From: Reticulitermes speratus
Lineage: Eukaryota > Arthropoda > Insecta > Blattodea > Rhinotermitidae
Direction of reading: 5' to 3'
NCBI GenBank assembly: GCA_021186555.1
Contig: JAJKFL010000005.1
Span: forward strand, 49,135,635-49,199,634
Length of the DNA stretch: 64,000 bases
This document shows, piece after piece, positions 55,105 to 64,000 of this stretch. A program made the position numbers and the translations under genes. The notes below the pieces were generated by a model, which did no database searches, was not told where the DNA came from, and was given only the letters and a program-made list of their open reading frames with translations. How positions within the stretch are numbered: position 1 is the first letter of the stretch; each line of letters starts with the position of its first letter.

Positions 55105-56060
55105 AAATATAACAAATGCTACGTTCTGCCCACACAGTGTATTTATGTGTTTTGTGTGGATCTCAGAACAAACAGCGATCATTTCACTGTACAACATTAA
55201 CTGACTGGTTTGTATAACTGAGACGGAGTGTGTTTACTGCGCGGTACGGACTGTATTTATGTGTTTTGTGTGGATCTCAGAACAAACAGCGATTATTTCA
55301 CTGTACAGCATTAACTGACTGGTTTGTATAACTGAGACGGAGTGTGTTTACTGCGCGGTACGGACTGTATTTATGTGTTTTGTGTGGATCTCAGAACAAA
55401 CAGCGATTATTTCACTGTACAGCATTAACTGACTGGTTTGTATAACTGAGACGGAGTGTGTTTACTGCGAGGTACGGACTGTATTTATGTGTTTTGTGTG
55501 GATCTCAGAACAAACAGCGATTATTTCACTGTACAGCATTAACTGACTGGTTTGTATAACTGAGACGGAGTGTGTTTACTGTGCGGTACGAGTGATATTT
55601 ATATATAATTCAGGTTCAACATTCACAAATTCTACGTTCTGCCCACACAGGTGTTGATGTGTTTTGTGTGGATCTCAGAACAAACAGCGATTATTTCACT
55701 GTACAGCATTAACTGACTGGTTTGTATAACTGAGACGGAGTGTGTTTACTGCGCGGTACGAGCTGAAATTTAATATAATCAGGTTCAACATTCACAAATT
55801 CTACGTTCTGCCCACACAGTGTGTTGATGTGTTTTGTGTGGATCTCAGAACAAACAGCGATTATTTCACTGTACAGCATTAACTGACTGGTTTGTATAAC
55901 TGAGACGGAGTGTGTTTACTGCGCGGTACGGACTGTATTTATGTGTTTTGTGTGGATCTCAGAACAAACAGCGATTATTTCACTGTACACATTAACTGAC
56001 TGGTTTGTATAACTGTGACGGAGTGTGTTTACTGCGCGGTACGAGCTGAACCTTTACAAT
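55105..56060 (-). repeat. 114 bp satellite-bearing element, about eight units, reverse
   Basis: Starts with the end module AAATGCTACGTTCTGCCCAC. Units TTACTGCGCGGTACGGACTG to CACTGTACAGCATTAACTGA repeat. The end module CACAAATTCTACGTTCTGCC recurs inside at 55623 and 55790, so this is at least three element copies in head-to-tail order, each with one to four units. Confidence 0.93.
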
Positions 56061-56691
56061 TAAGGATAATCTTATTTCTTTAATGTTTAACTTAACAAGT
56101 ATGTAACATTCCACAAATCGAAAACATCTAATTTTGGCCCAAACTCTCAGCTGTCTTCACCAGTGTGGTCCGAGATAATACGCCATTTTTGCTGTGCAGC
56201 GTGGAGGCACATGGGCATCTGATCCATCGATCCGTAGCTCCTCCCGTGTCGTCACGCCGCATCCAATCATAACCCAAGAACCGTGCAATCACCTGCAGTA
56301 TGTGATTTTCTCTTGCCTCACACAACCAGACGGATTCCTATTGATTCCTATCAAGTTTCTCCACTATCAATCAGTTCCTTGCAGTCACATAACAACACTC
56401 GTAAATCATGGTCATTAGACCCCATTTCGATGTTACGTGAAGCTATTATTTTATATGTGTAAATTGTTGTATGTGTTATTTAGATACACGATAACAATCA
56501 AAATGCAACATATATCATAATTATTATGCTTTCATTTGAAAGAATAAACCAATAAACTTTACCTTACTTGCACTGTACATTCTCTTGTAAGCCACTAGAA
56601 AACCAACAGTGAACAACAGATACAGAGATCAAAATCCTACACATTAATGACATTTTATTTATTTAACTTATGTTTTAATAGTACGAAACAT
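56061..56691. other. No gene recognised
   Basis: The frame at 56194-56418 and its mirror at 56128-56325 have no domain. Nothing else is seen. Confidence 0.4.
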
Positions 56692-56926
56692 CACAGCTTG
56701 CTCTAAGTAGAGCAGTTCGATAGGTAGTGTTTTTTCAGCTGTTCATAATTTTTCACTACTCTTACTATGCTATGATTGTCATGGCCACATGTGCGGACAG
56801 GGAGGAGTTCCCGAAGATTGTGTGAAGTGCCGAAGCTGGTATATGGCACAGCTTACCTACAGCTCTATGTCATGTTATGTATGTAATGAAAGTAGTAATA
56901 AAGCTCTCTCCTTTAAAAAAAAAAAA
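56692..56926 (+). pseudogene. Processed retrocopy of an unknown transcript's 3' end
   Basis: The insert ends with AATAAA (56897-56902), 12 bases, then 13 A residues. AGTACGAAACAT is duplicated perfectly at 56680-56691 and 56927-56938. These are the hallmarks of LINE-mediated retroposition of a polyadenylated RNA. The 235 bp body has no open frame of note and does not resemble the SINEs here, so it is probably a 3' UTR; the parent gene is unknown. Confidence 0.85.
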
Positions 56927-56938
56927 AGTACGAAACAT

Positions 56939-58064
56939 GTACAGCTGATGTAATTTGAACAAGTAAGCCCTGAAGATGAACAAAAAAATTGGTTCGAATC
57001 ATGTTGGGCACTTTTTAATAAAAGAGAGTTGTGTTAAATAACATAAACTGTGTACAATTGTCGGAGTAAGATTTTTATAAAACCCCAATAATTCGCTCCC
57101 AAAGCCATCATCAGAGTTCTTCGAAATAAACACCAGACCGGAAACGCTTTATATCAATCCTCCCAAAACCTACATATTTCAGATAACCTTTAAACGCGAA
57201 AAATACCCAGATACCCATGGAATAGGTCGCTGGGTTGAGCCCCAAAGCCGGGCTGAACGCCGTAACGAGACAGAAATCTCTGTTCTTGCTTAGAAGCGAA
57301 AACAGTTCCCTGGTCGTATACCACGTAGCCTAACAGCTGCAATGGCCGAGCCATTTCGGCCGAACAGCTTCCGAAATAACTCAGTTTATCCTGTGCGGTG
57401 GAGGTGCTGTCGAAATAGTTCTATGCACCTCCCAATGAAACGTAATTGCTCAGTTCTGCATCTAGTGCTTCACTTTGCTGTATGGCATCACTGTTATAAA
57501 TATCCGAAGCTTTATGATTTTCCCATAATAAATTTCATCCAGTCGCAGACTTCCAAAAACGGATTAACATAATACCCCAACGCAGCAATAAAGTAATCCT
57601 TACTGAGTTCTTGAAACTGTGCACTGCTAAAGGAACACTGTGCAGTACTTAGCTAGACAGGCAACGTACTTACAAACGTAACAATGAGGCGCGCTCGCGT
57701 AACCATTGTTGTCGTGGGAAAGCAATAAGTATTACATATTCTGAGTGTGTGTCTGTAGCCTTAGTTATCCAGCATGCAAAGCGCATGCGCTGTATTATAT
57801 TGTCATCTGTGGCCTGTCTGGCTGTACCATATTTTTTTCACATTATCTCAAAAACGACACGATTTTCGGAAAAAAAAAAAGTTGTTAAACACAAAATGTG
57901 TGTTCGGATTTTCTCTACAACGTTTGTCTGAAACATTTCTCATTCTAAGAAGAATTCGGCGAAATATTATTATAAATGTACATAGGTCTTCATGTAAAGT
58001 ACCGGTTATTCTTTCTATATTTTAATCAAAGTTGAATTTTCTCGACAGATTTTCGAAGAATACT
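56939..58064. other. No gene recognised
   Basis: Bases 56982-57010 (CCCTGAAGATGAACAAAAAA, GGTTCGAATCATGTTGGG) are a degraded ribozyme-like core. Bases 57215-57300 (GGTCGCTGGGTTGAGCCCCA, AAGCCGGGCTGAACGCCG) resemble a reversed family D body. No gene is seen. Confidence 0.45.
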
Positions 58065-58180
58065 CATATATCAAATTTCATGAAAATCCGTCCAGTGAGA
58101 GCCCGAGTTGTTCCATGTAGGCAGACGGACATGACGAAGCTTGTAATCGGTTCCCGCAATTTTGCGAACGCGCCTAACAA
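58065..58180 (+). mobile_element. Dispersed repeat with GACGGACATGACGAAGCTT core
   Basis: CAAATTTCATGAAAATCCGT, GAGTTGTTCCATGTAGGCAG and ACATGACGAAGCTTGTAATC match 42300-42420 in order. Confidence 0.65.
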
Positions 58181-59409
58181 AAACAGCTGAGATACAAACT
58201 GCAGAAATCGCGAAAATAAAGTCATGTTAAGATATTTTAAAACAAAGACAGCCAAGCCGAATTGCAAGTGATGCCTACTACAGTGTAGAGGCAAGCCGTG
58301 TAATTAGACCCTAAATAACATTCACTTGTCCTCTAACAATAATAATAATAAGTCAGAAGTCGTTCCATATCTAACTCAGCGAAGCACATCAACTGCTCAC
58401 GAAACACAACAGACAACAGACAACAGACAACAGACAGGTGCAATGCACTGCACAACGGTCCGGCGGTGAAACCGTGTCAAAACGTTGTGGCGGACTGAGC
58501 CGTCCGGTAAGTGGCACAACTGTTTCGTATATGAGAGGTCCCGGGCTCATATCTCGGCCCTGAAGTATTTCATAGTCTATAATGCTTCCCAGGCCAATTC
58601 TGAGACTGTAAATCAAATTAGACCAGACCGCTTCCTTTCCAATCCGCTATTCACTCGTCATCTTATCATTTCAACGTTGCAAACTCTTGACAGCATTCTG
58701 CTATTCGGATATTTACGTTCCTTCGAAACGTCGGGAACACCTCGCCCAATGACGCAGCGTCACTTCCCACAAGAACGTAATCCTGGTTTACCCGACTGTG
58801 AGAATCTCAAACCCCCCATAATTAAATCCTGACGGAAGTGACGCGATCAGTAAGGATGCCAACCGGAAGCATCATACATTGTGACTAGTGTAACGTAGTT
58901 TTGGGATGAGGATTGAGAGTGATCTGTATGCTAGTGAGACTGAAATTACTGTTCTGCCCATTGCAGCGGAAAGGCATGGGCGTGGAGGAAATTGTAACTA
59001 AAAGGTAACGAGGTCAGCACAGGCACAACGGTCACATGGGAGGTGTTCGGTGTTCGGTGTTGGCACCGAAAGAATTCGTACAGTGTAACCCGTTTAGATA
59101 CGCCACAAAGGAGGCTGTCGGTTCATTGATTCTGATGTCCCTTACATGCCGTTCAAACCGCGGGTATTTGCAGAGTCGTAAAAGAAAAGACACGGTGACT
59201 GCACTGAAATTGATTTTTGTACCACATAACACGTAACAAGTGGTAAGACGGTGCGTTACCTACGGTGTCATAACAGGACAAATCTTAAATAGTAACAACA
59301 TTACGAAATTTGAAAATCCATACAAACGGACACGTCGAATATCACGTACCTTTACTGCAAAATAATATAGAAATATACTCAAGTTTCGATGCAAACAAAA
59401 CTGAAAGAT
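58181..59409. other. No gene recognised
   Basis: (CAGACAA)n-like run at 58408-58437. Bases 58717-58790 (ACGTTCCTTCGAAACGTCGG) are half of a foldback related to 41.0 kb. The 115-codon frame at 58485-58832 crosses that relic and is not credible. Confidence 0.45.
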
Positions 59410-59635
59410 GAGATCTGTTTTCTTCTGGGATATTACGCAGCGTCGAGTGGTAATCCTTTAACGACGTTTCGGGAAAATGTCTCGGTCCCATCTTCAAGGG
59501 TCAAGATGTCCCTTTAAGATGGGACCGATAGGTTGTCCCGAAACGTCGGTAAAGGATTACCACTTGACGCTGTGTAATATCCCAGATGAGCGCAGATGTC
59601 ATCTACATCGCGGCGGAAGCCTGGAATCACGGATA
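59410..59635. mobile_element. Foldback element, about 85 bp arms
   Basis: TCTTCTGGGATATTACGCAG, CGTCGAGTGGTAATCCTTTA and ACGACGTTTCGGGAAAATGT pair with the right half. The right half contains GATGGGACCGATAGGTTGTC and CCCGAAACGTCGGTAAAGGA, and the flank ATCTACATCGCGGCGGAAGC. The GGGAC/GTCCC hairpin next to GAAAC is the ribozyme-like stem II of this family, with TTGAAGA or TTTAAGA in place of CTGAAGA. Confidence 0.9.
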
Positions 59636-60289
59636 AAACTGAAAGATTTCTCCAATCCAGTGAGGAAGCAACATATTGGTATAAGAACTGTAAGGCATGA
59701 AAATTAATATGGACTTATTTGAAATTACTTTTAGAGTCTGAATTGTGTCGTAATATTATAATGTATTTAGTCTAGTAAGACATTAAAACATAAACTTACT
59801 ATTATCCATTCCGTACATTTTCTTTATATATTTATAGTCTGACAAACGTACATTTGTCAGACTATAAATACATCAAAACGTATTAACATTTAATGTGCCT
59901 GCAGTTGTAGAAGACAGAAATGAACAATTTTAGACGTTCTTTAAGTAGGTAAAAAAAAGGAGTCATATGGAGACCACGTGCGTCTGTCCGTCAGTCCGTG
60001 ACCTAGTATCAGCGATTGAACTGTTTTTCGGATGTTGACGAATTTCGACATATCAGTTACTTACGAAACGTCAGGGAAACACGAATTTATTAGACCATAC
60101 TGTACATGCTACACCAAATACACGGTTAATATATAATAACAATATTATAATATAATATATAACATAATATATATATAACATATAACATATATAATATAAT
60201 ATATAACAACTGTACATGAATATCTGTAAGACTGAGATCTGAGTTAGTAATGTGTTGCGTATAGAGTTCTTTTTTTTACATTAGTATGC
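59636..60289. other. AT-rich intergenic
   Basis: A short hairpin (TATAGTCTGACAAACGTACA and TGTCAGACTATA) at 59836-59870 and a TATA-rich tract at 60130-60210. No gene is seen. Confidence 0.5.
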
Positions 60290-60340
60290 CTGTCCCTGAT
60301 GATGGCTTTGTGAAAAGGCCGAAACACGTAGCACGTTTCG
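60285..60340 (+). ncRNA. Hammerhead-ribozyme-like motif
   Basis: CTGATGA (60296-60302), T, GGCTTT GTGA AAAGGCC hairpin with six pairs (one G-U), GAAAC (60321-60325), AC, GTA (60328-60330). The flanks TGTCC and GCACG pair at four of five positions, and differ from the 44.0 kb copy by compensating changes. Confidence 0.45.
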
Positions 60341-60420
60341 AACAATAAAGATATTGTCTGAAAATACGGTTGTGATCGATGGTCCATTTAGTTACTTGTG
60401 ATATTAGATTAATATTTTTG

Positions 60421-60455
60421 TTTCAGGCTTCCGCCGCGATGTTGATGAGATCTAG
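60421..60455 (-). mobile_element. Foldback-family flank remnant
   Basis: TTTCAGGCTTCCGCCGCGAT and GTTGATGAGATCT are the outer flank of the 59.4 kb family, without arms. Confidence 0.6.
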
Positions 60456-60547
60456 ATTAATATTATACTTCATACTACGTTACGTTACGTTACGTTTCGC
60501 TTATATATATAGTAGCAATACCTACAGATCGTAGACATGCTAATGTT

Positions 60548-61595
60548 TTAGGAAGTATACGTCACGATACCTGACGAAGATACACACATATATGACACGT
60601 CACGATACCTGACGAAGATACACACATATATGACACGTCACGATACCTGACGAAGATATACACATATATGACACGTCACGATACCTGACGAAGATACACA
60701 CATATATGACACTTCACGATACCTGACGAAGATACACACATATATGACACTTCACGATACCTGACGAAGATACACACATATATGACACGTCACGATACCT
60801 GACGAAGATACACACATATATGACACGTCACGATACCTGACGAAGATACACACATAATAGACACGTCACGATACCTGACGAAGATACACACATATATGAC
60901 ACTTCACGATACCTGACGAAGATACACACATATATGACACTTCACGATACCTGACGAAGATACACACATATATGACACTTCACGATACCTGAAGAAGATA
61001 CACACATATATGACACGTCACGATACCTGATGAAGATACACACATATATGACACGTCACGATACCTGACGAAGATACACACATATATGACACTTCACGAT
61101 ACCTGACGAAGATACACACATAATAGACACTTCACGATACCTGACGAAGATACACACATATATGACACTTCACGATACCTGACGAAGATACACACATATA
61201 TGACACTTCACGATACCTGACGAAGATACACACATAATAGACACTTCACGATACCTGACGAAGATACACACATATATGACACTTCACGATACCTGACGAA
61301 GATACACACATATATGACACTTCACGATACCTGACGAAGATACACACATATATGACACTTCACGATACCTGACGAAGATACACACATATATGACACTTCA
61401 CGATACCTGAAGAAGATACACACATATATGACACGTCACGATACCTGATGAAGATACACACATATATGACACGTCACGATACCTGACGAAGATACACACA
61501 TATATGACACTTCACGATACCTGACGAAGATACACACATAATAGACACTTCACGATACCTGACGAAGATACACACATATATGACACTTCACGATG
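60548..61595. repeat. 38 bp minisatellite with 418 bp higher-order repeat
   Basis: About 27 units of CACGATACCTGACGAAGATA plus CACACATATATGACACTT. Variants are ACGTC/ACTTC, GACG/GAAG/GATG and TATATG/TAATAG. The unusual series GAAG, GATG, GACG, then a TAATAG unit occurs at 60991 and again at 61409, exactly 418 bp or 11 units apart. Confidence 0.95.
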
Positions 61596-61744
61596 TTGTA
61601 GCCATACGCTGTTAAGAACTACAGAAGGCTATATAACAATACCAACAGTCTATGAATACAGAACTGAGCGAACATTTGTTCAGCCCTGATTATTTTTATG
61701 ATTATTAATAAAGCAAAAATAATACTTCTGTATTAGGGCTAGTT
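61596..61744. other. Short spacer
   Basis: Nothing recognised. Confidence 0.4.
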
Positions 61745-62002
61745 GCCGATCCCAGTGGCCGCGCGGTCTAAGGCGTGGGTCTGCGACCGCTCGCTTGCTA
61801 GGATTGTGGGTTCGAATCCCGCCTAGGGCATGGATGTCTGTCTGTTGTGAGTGTTGTGTGTTGTCAGGTAGAGGTCTCTGCGACGGGCTGATCACTCGTA
61901 CAGAGGAGTCCTACCGACTGTGGTGTGTCTGAGTGTGATCGTGAAGCGTCGTAAAATGAGGCGGCCTAGGCCCACTAGGGGCTGTCGAGCCATTGGAAAA
62001 AA
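61745..62002 (+). mobile_element. SINE family C, full length
   Basis: The head GCCGATCCCAGTGGCCGCGC and GTGGGTTCGAATCCCGCCTA; it ends GAGCCATTGGAAAAAAA. The target duplication ATTAGGGCTAGTT (61732-61744) and ATTAGGGCTGGTT (62003-62015) has one mismatch. Confidence 0.93.
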
Positions 62003-62080
62003 ATTAGGGCTGGTTTTGTAACTGGCCATTACGTTGCTCAGTCAGCACGTAAATAAATAAATGAATGTAATTATTTTGTG

Positions 62081-62116
<36 letters not shown>

Positions 62117-62117
62117 A

Positions 62118-62395
62118 AGTCTGGATAGCGTAGTCGGTATAGCGACTAGGCTACGGTCAAGACAGCAGAGAAATCCTGGTTCAATTTGCAGCAGAACACA
62201 GATCTGTCTGTACTTCAAAGTCTGCAGACTGATGGCGAGGCCCACAGTCTTCTGTTCCATAGTACTGCGGGGTAAAGTGGTCAGATGTGGGCGTCAAGGT
62301 GACCACATACTCGTTTCTAGTGCCGAGATTACGAAACAGTGGAGCTATACCTCCACCACCAGATGCCTTCATGGCGTACACAGGGAAAACTTTAG
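62118..62395 (+). mobile_element. SINE family D, tailed by GTA repeats
   Basis: The head TAGCGTAGTCGGTATAGCGA keeps the A box; the B box is reduced (ATCCTGGTTCAATTTGC). The body has GGGGTAAAGTGGTCAGATGT and GTGGAGCTATACCTCCACCA. (GTA)n runs flank both sides at 62083-62117 and 62396-62414, which is consistent with insertion into, or duplication of, a microsatellite. Confidence 0.75.
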
Positions 62396-63012
62396 TAGTA
62401 GTAGTAGTAGTAGTAATGGCAGTACTGGTAGATTCACAATATGCATGCGAGATTTGAGATTTATACAGCGGTTTTGATAAGGATTCAGTTAAAGGGCTCC
62501 TCAAACCTTGAAGATAAAGGCAATACGTTCCTTTGAAAGGTAGGAAAACACTAATACAGAGTCTGCAACAGTCTCCATACTTGGTAGGCACCCTGTAAAT
62601 ACCACTGCATGAGGTCGTATACAGACAGCAAGCGGGAAGTGAAGCAGGGCTTAAGAAGAATGCTGATGCTTTCAAACAGACACAAAAAGCCCCAAGCTGT
62701 TCACTCCGAGGCCTGCAGCTAGCCAGAGTTAGTTCACGGCAGCCATTTCGTTCCTTCCAAACTTCCAGCGCTATGACGTCTAACGAACAGGCTTGACTGG
62801 ATCCCGCCCTACTGTTATAAGATCCTGAGCGTTCTAACTCCACTTTCACTCAACATTCCTATAATCCAGTGTCTTGATACCAACACTAACTGCTGTAAAT
62901 AGTACACTCTTGCTCTAAATTCAACACGGACTGATTCTCCAGTATGGAAATTCCAAAATATTTTAGTCGTTCTGTCAAGTAATTAACATGTTTAGGCTCT
63001 GTAGGTTCTGAA
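62396..63012. other. No gene recognised
   Basis: A 222-codon minus frame (62181-62849) runs across the SINE and the GTA repeat and then into unique sequence; no domain is visible and the repeat content argues against a gene. CTTGAAGATAAAGGCAATAC at 62508 is a foldback-core relic. Confidence 0.5.
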
Positions 63013-63312
63013 TCTGGGGGCACGCGGTGGCGCAGTTGGTTGAGGCACTGCTCTACAAGCCGGAAGGTCGCGGGTTCGATTCCCGATGGTGTCGGAATTT
63101 TTCATTGACATAATCCTTTCGACTCAGGAAAACTGGCGTCGACTCAGCCTCTAACAGAAATGAGTACCAGGAATATTTCCTGGGGGTAAAGGCGGCCGGT
63201 GCGTAGGGCTGACATCCTTACCACCTTCTTGTCTAGAAATCTGGGAGCCTCAACCTCCTGGAACCCTAAAGGCCTGTCCAGGCCTGTAATGGGATTGCTT
63301 TACCTTTGCTTT
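63013..63312 (+). mobile_element. SINE family B, full length
   Basis: An intact head (GGCACGCGGTGGCGCAGTTG) and a GGGATTGCTTTACCTTTGCT tail. TAGGTTCTGAA at 63002-63012 and 63313-63323 is a perfect 11 bp target duplication. Confidence 0.94.
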
Positions 63313-63323
63313 TAGGTTCTGAA

Positions 63324-63469
63324 GCTACCTACATTATTAACAGCCGAAACAAGAATACAAACTAGCTGCTAGCACAAGGAGCCTCTTTGCTAGATACAGA
63401 AGCTGTCAGTAGCTCACAGCGCCAATAAACGCAAACAAGTTTGAAAAGTCGACCCTGTCCTTCATCAAG
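63324..63469. other. Short spacer
   Basis: Nothing recognised. Confidence 0.4.
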
Positions 63470-63660
63470 CATCACAATGTGAGGCATATGGTGGGAGTGG
63501 AGGTAAGCTCCATACATCCTTAACCTCAGCACCAGATGGAGCTGATTGCTCAGCTTCATGCTCTCGTCACTGTATCCTCAGGTACCCACTAAACCCCTAG
63601 AGCCGATCTGGCCTCTTTGGAGGACAGAAAAACACATTGCCCTTGCTAAGAAACGAACTC
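63470..63660 (-). mobile_element. SINE family D, diverged
   Basis: GGAGTGGAGGTAAGCTCCAT, CCTTAACCTCAGCACCAGAT and AGAAACGAACTCCCATCCGA follow family D in reverse with a ruined B box. Confidence 0.6.
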
Positions 63661-63880
63661 CCATCCGAGATCTGCGCTCTTTTGGGTTCTTACGTAGCGT
63701 AGCATGGTAGTGTCAAGCAGTCCAACAAGACTTCTTGGACTGCTTGAACGTTGAAGATGGGACCGATAGATTGTCCTGAAACGTCGGTAAAAATTACCAT
63801 TCTACGCTACGTAAACCCCAAAAGAGCGCAAATCTCATTTACACCGCGTTGGAAGCCTGAAATCACGAAACCCGATTCCT
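63661..63880. mobile_element. Foldback element, about 75 bp arms
   Basis: GATCTGCGCTCTTTTGGGTT and TACGTAGCGTAGCATGGTA pair with the right half (TTACCATTCTACGCTACGTA, AAAAGAGCGCAAATCTCATT). The centre carries GTTGAAGATGGGACCGATAG and the CTGAAACGTCGGTAAAAATT core. An inner hairpin AGCAGTCCAACAAGACTTCT lies at 63715-63747. Confidence 0.88.
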
Positions 63881-63921
63881 CGGCGTCACTATCCGAATGC
63901 GGCATCTCGGATCCCCGGTGT

Positions 63922-63922
<1 letters not shown>

Positions 63923-63958
<36 letters not shown>
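63923..63958. repeat. (AAT)n microsatellite
   Basis: About 11 uninterrupted AAT/TAA units. Confidence 0.95.
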
Positions 63959-63960
<2 letters not shown>

Positions 63961-64000
63961 TAAAAAATAACAATAAATGAGTGACAGTTTACTTTTAATA

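Noticed and set aside
62181..62849. 222-codon minus-strand gene
   Set aside because: A third of it is SINE and GTA microsatellite; the rest has no recognisable domain.

Overview
This is animal nuclear DNA, almost certainly from an insect and most probably from a cockroach or termite (Blattodea). The dispersed repeats are ones I associate with cockroach sequence: several families of tRNA-headed SINEs, LINE 3' ends closed by a GTTA tail, Tc1/mariner-like remnants and long minisatellites. Species (for example Periplaneta americana) is inference from memory, not from a search. Nothing bacterial (operons, ribosome binding sites, CRISPR) is present. The many apparent open frames of 60-110 codons are chance or repeat-derived.

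One real host gene is visible, at 27949-30005 on the + strand. It is an apparently intronless coding block of about 684 codons for a phosphotyrosine-binding (PTB/PID) domain protein with a long low-complexity C-terminal half. Its frame is interrupted three times, each time at or beside a short homopolymer, which looks like base-calling error rather than decay. A consensus splice donor lies 16 bases after its stop codon. The block is more GC-rich than its surroundings and is free of mobile elements.

The rest is a dense, layered mobile-element landscape. SINE family A has copies at 2.1, 2.7, 6.3, 11.0, 16.8, 18.0, 34.9, 35.2 and 48.7 kb. Family B has copies at 3.8, 48.2, 48.8, 52.5 and 63.0 kb. 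Family C has copies at 1.3, 25.9 and 61.7 kb. A diverged family D lies at 21.6, 37.6, 43.5, 44.9, 54.1, 62.1 and 63.5 kb. Many have clear target-site duplications, so nesting order can be read directly. LINE reverse-transcriptase C-termini and 3' ends lie at 0, 8.3, 12.0, 21.4, 25.2, 30.2, 35.5, 42.6, 47.7, 50.0, 50.8 and 51.5 kb. Mariner-like elements with TA target sites range from a 659 bp remnant down to two 78 bp copies made only of the two terminal repeats.

Tandem arrays occupy about 10 kb: 28 bp (7.8 kb), 39 bp (8.6-10.1 kb), 21 bp (13 kb), 114 bp (14.8, 18.1, 36.4 and 55.1 kb), 48 bp (23.2-24.9 kb), 41 bp (32.6-33.8 kb), 28 bp (45.0-45.8 kb), 44 bp (46.8-47.2 kb) and 38 bp (60.5-61.6 kb, with a 418 bp higher-order repeat). 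The 39 bp array appears to have grown out of a LINE ORF2 3' end.

The observation I would follow first is a recurrent short structure, CTGAWGA - hairpin - GAAAC - short loop - GTH, found on both strands at 0.5, 3.6, 4.0, 4.4, 39.0, 40.5, 44.0 and 60.3 kb and, in degraded form, inside a family of foldback elements. It has the order of conserved bases of a minimal type I hammerhead ribozyme, and its stem II changes in a compensatory way between copies.
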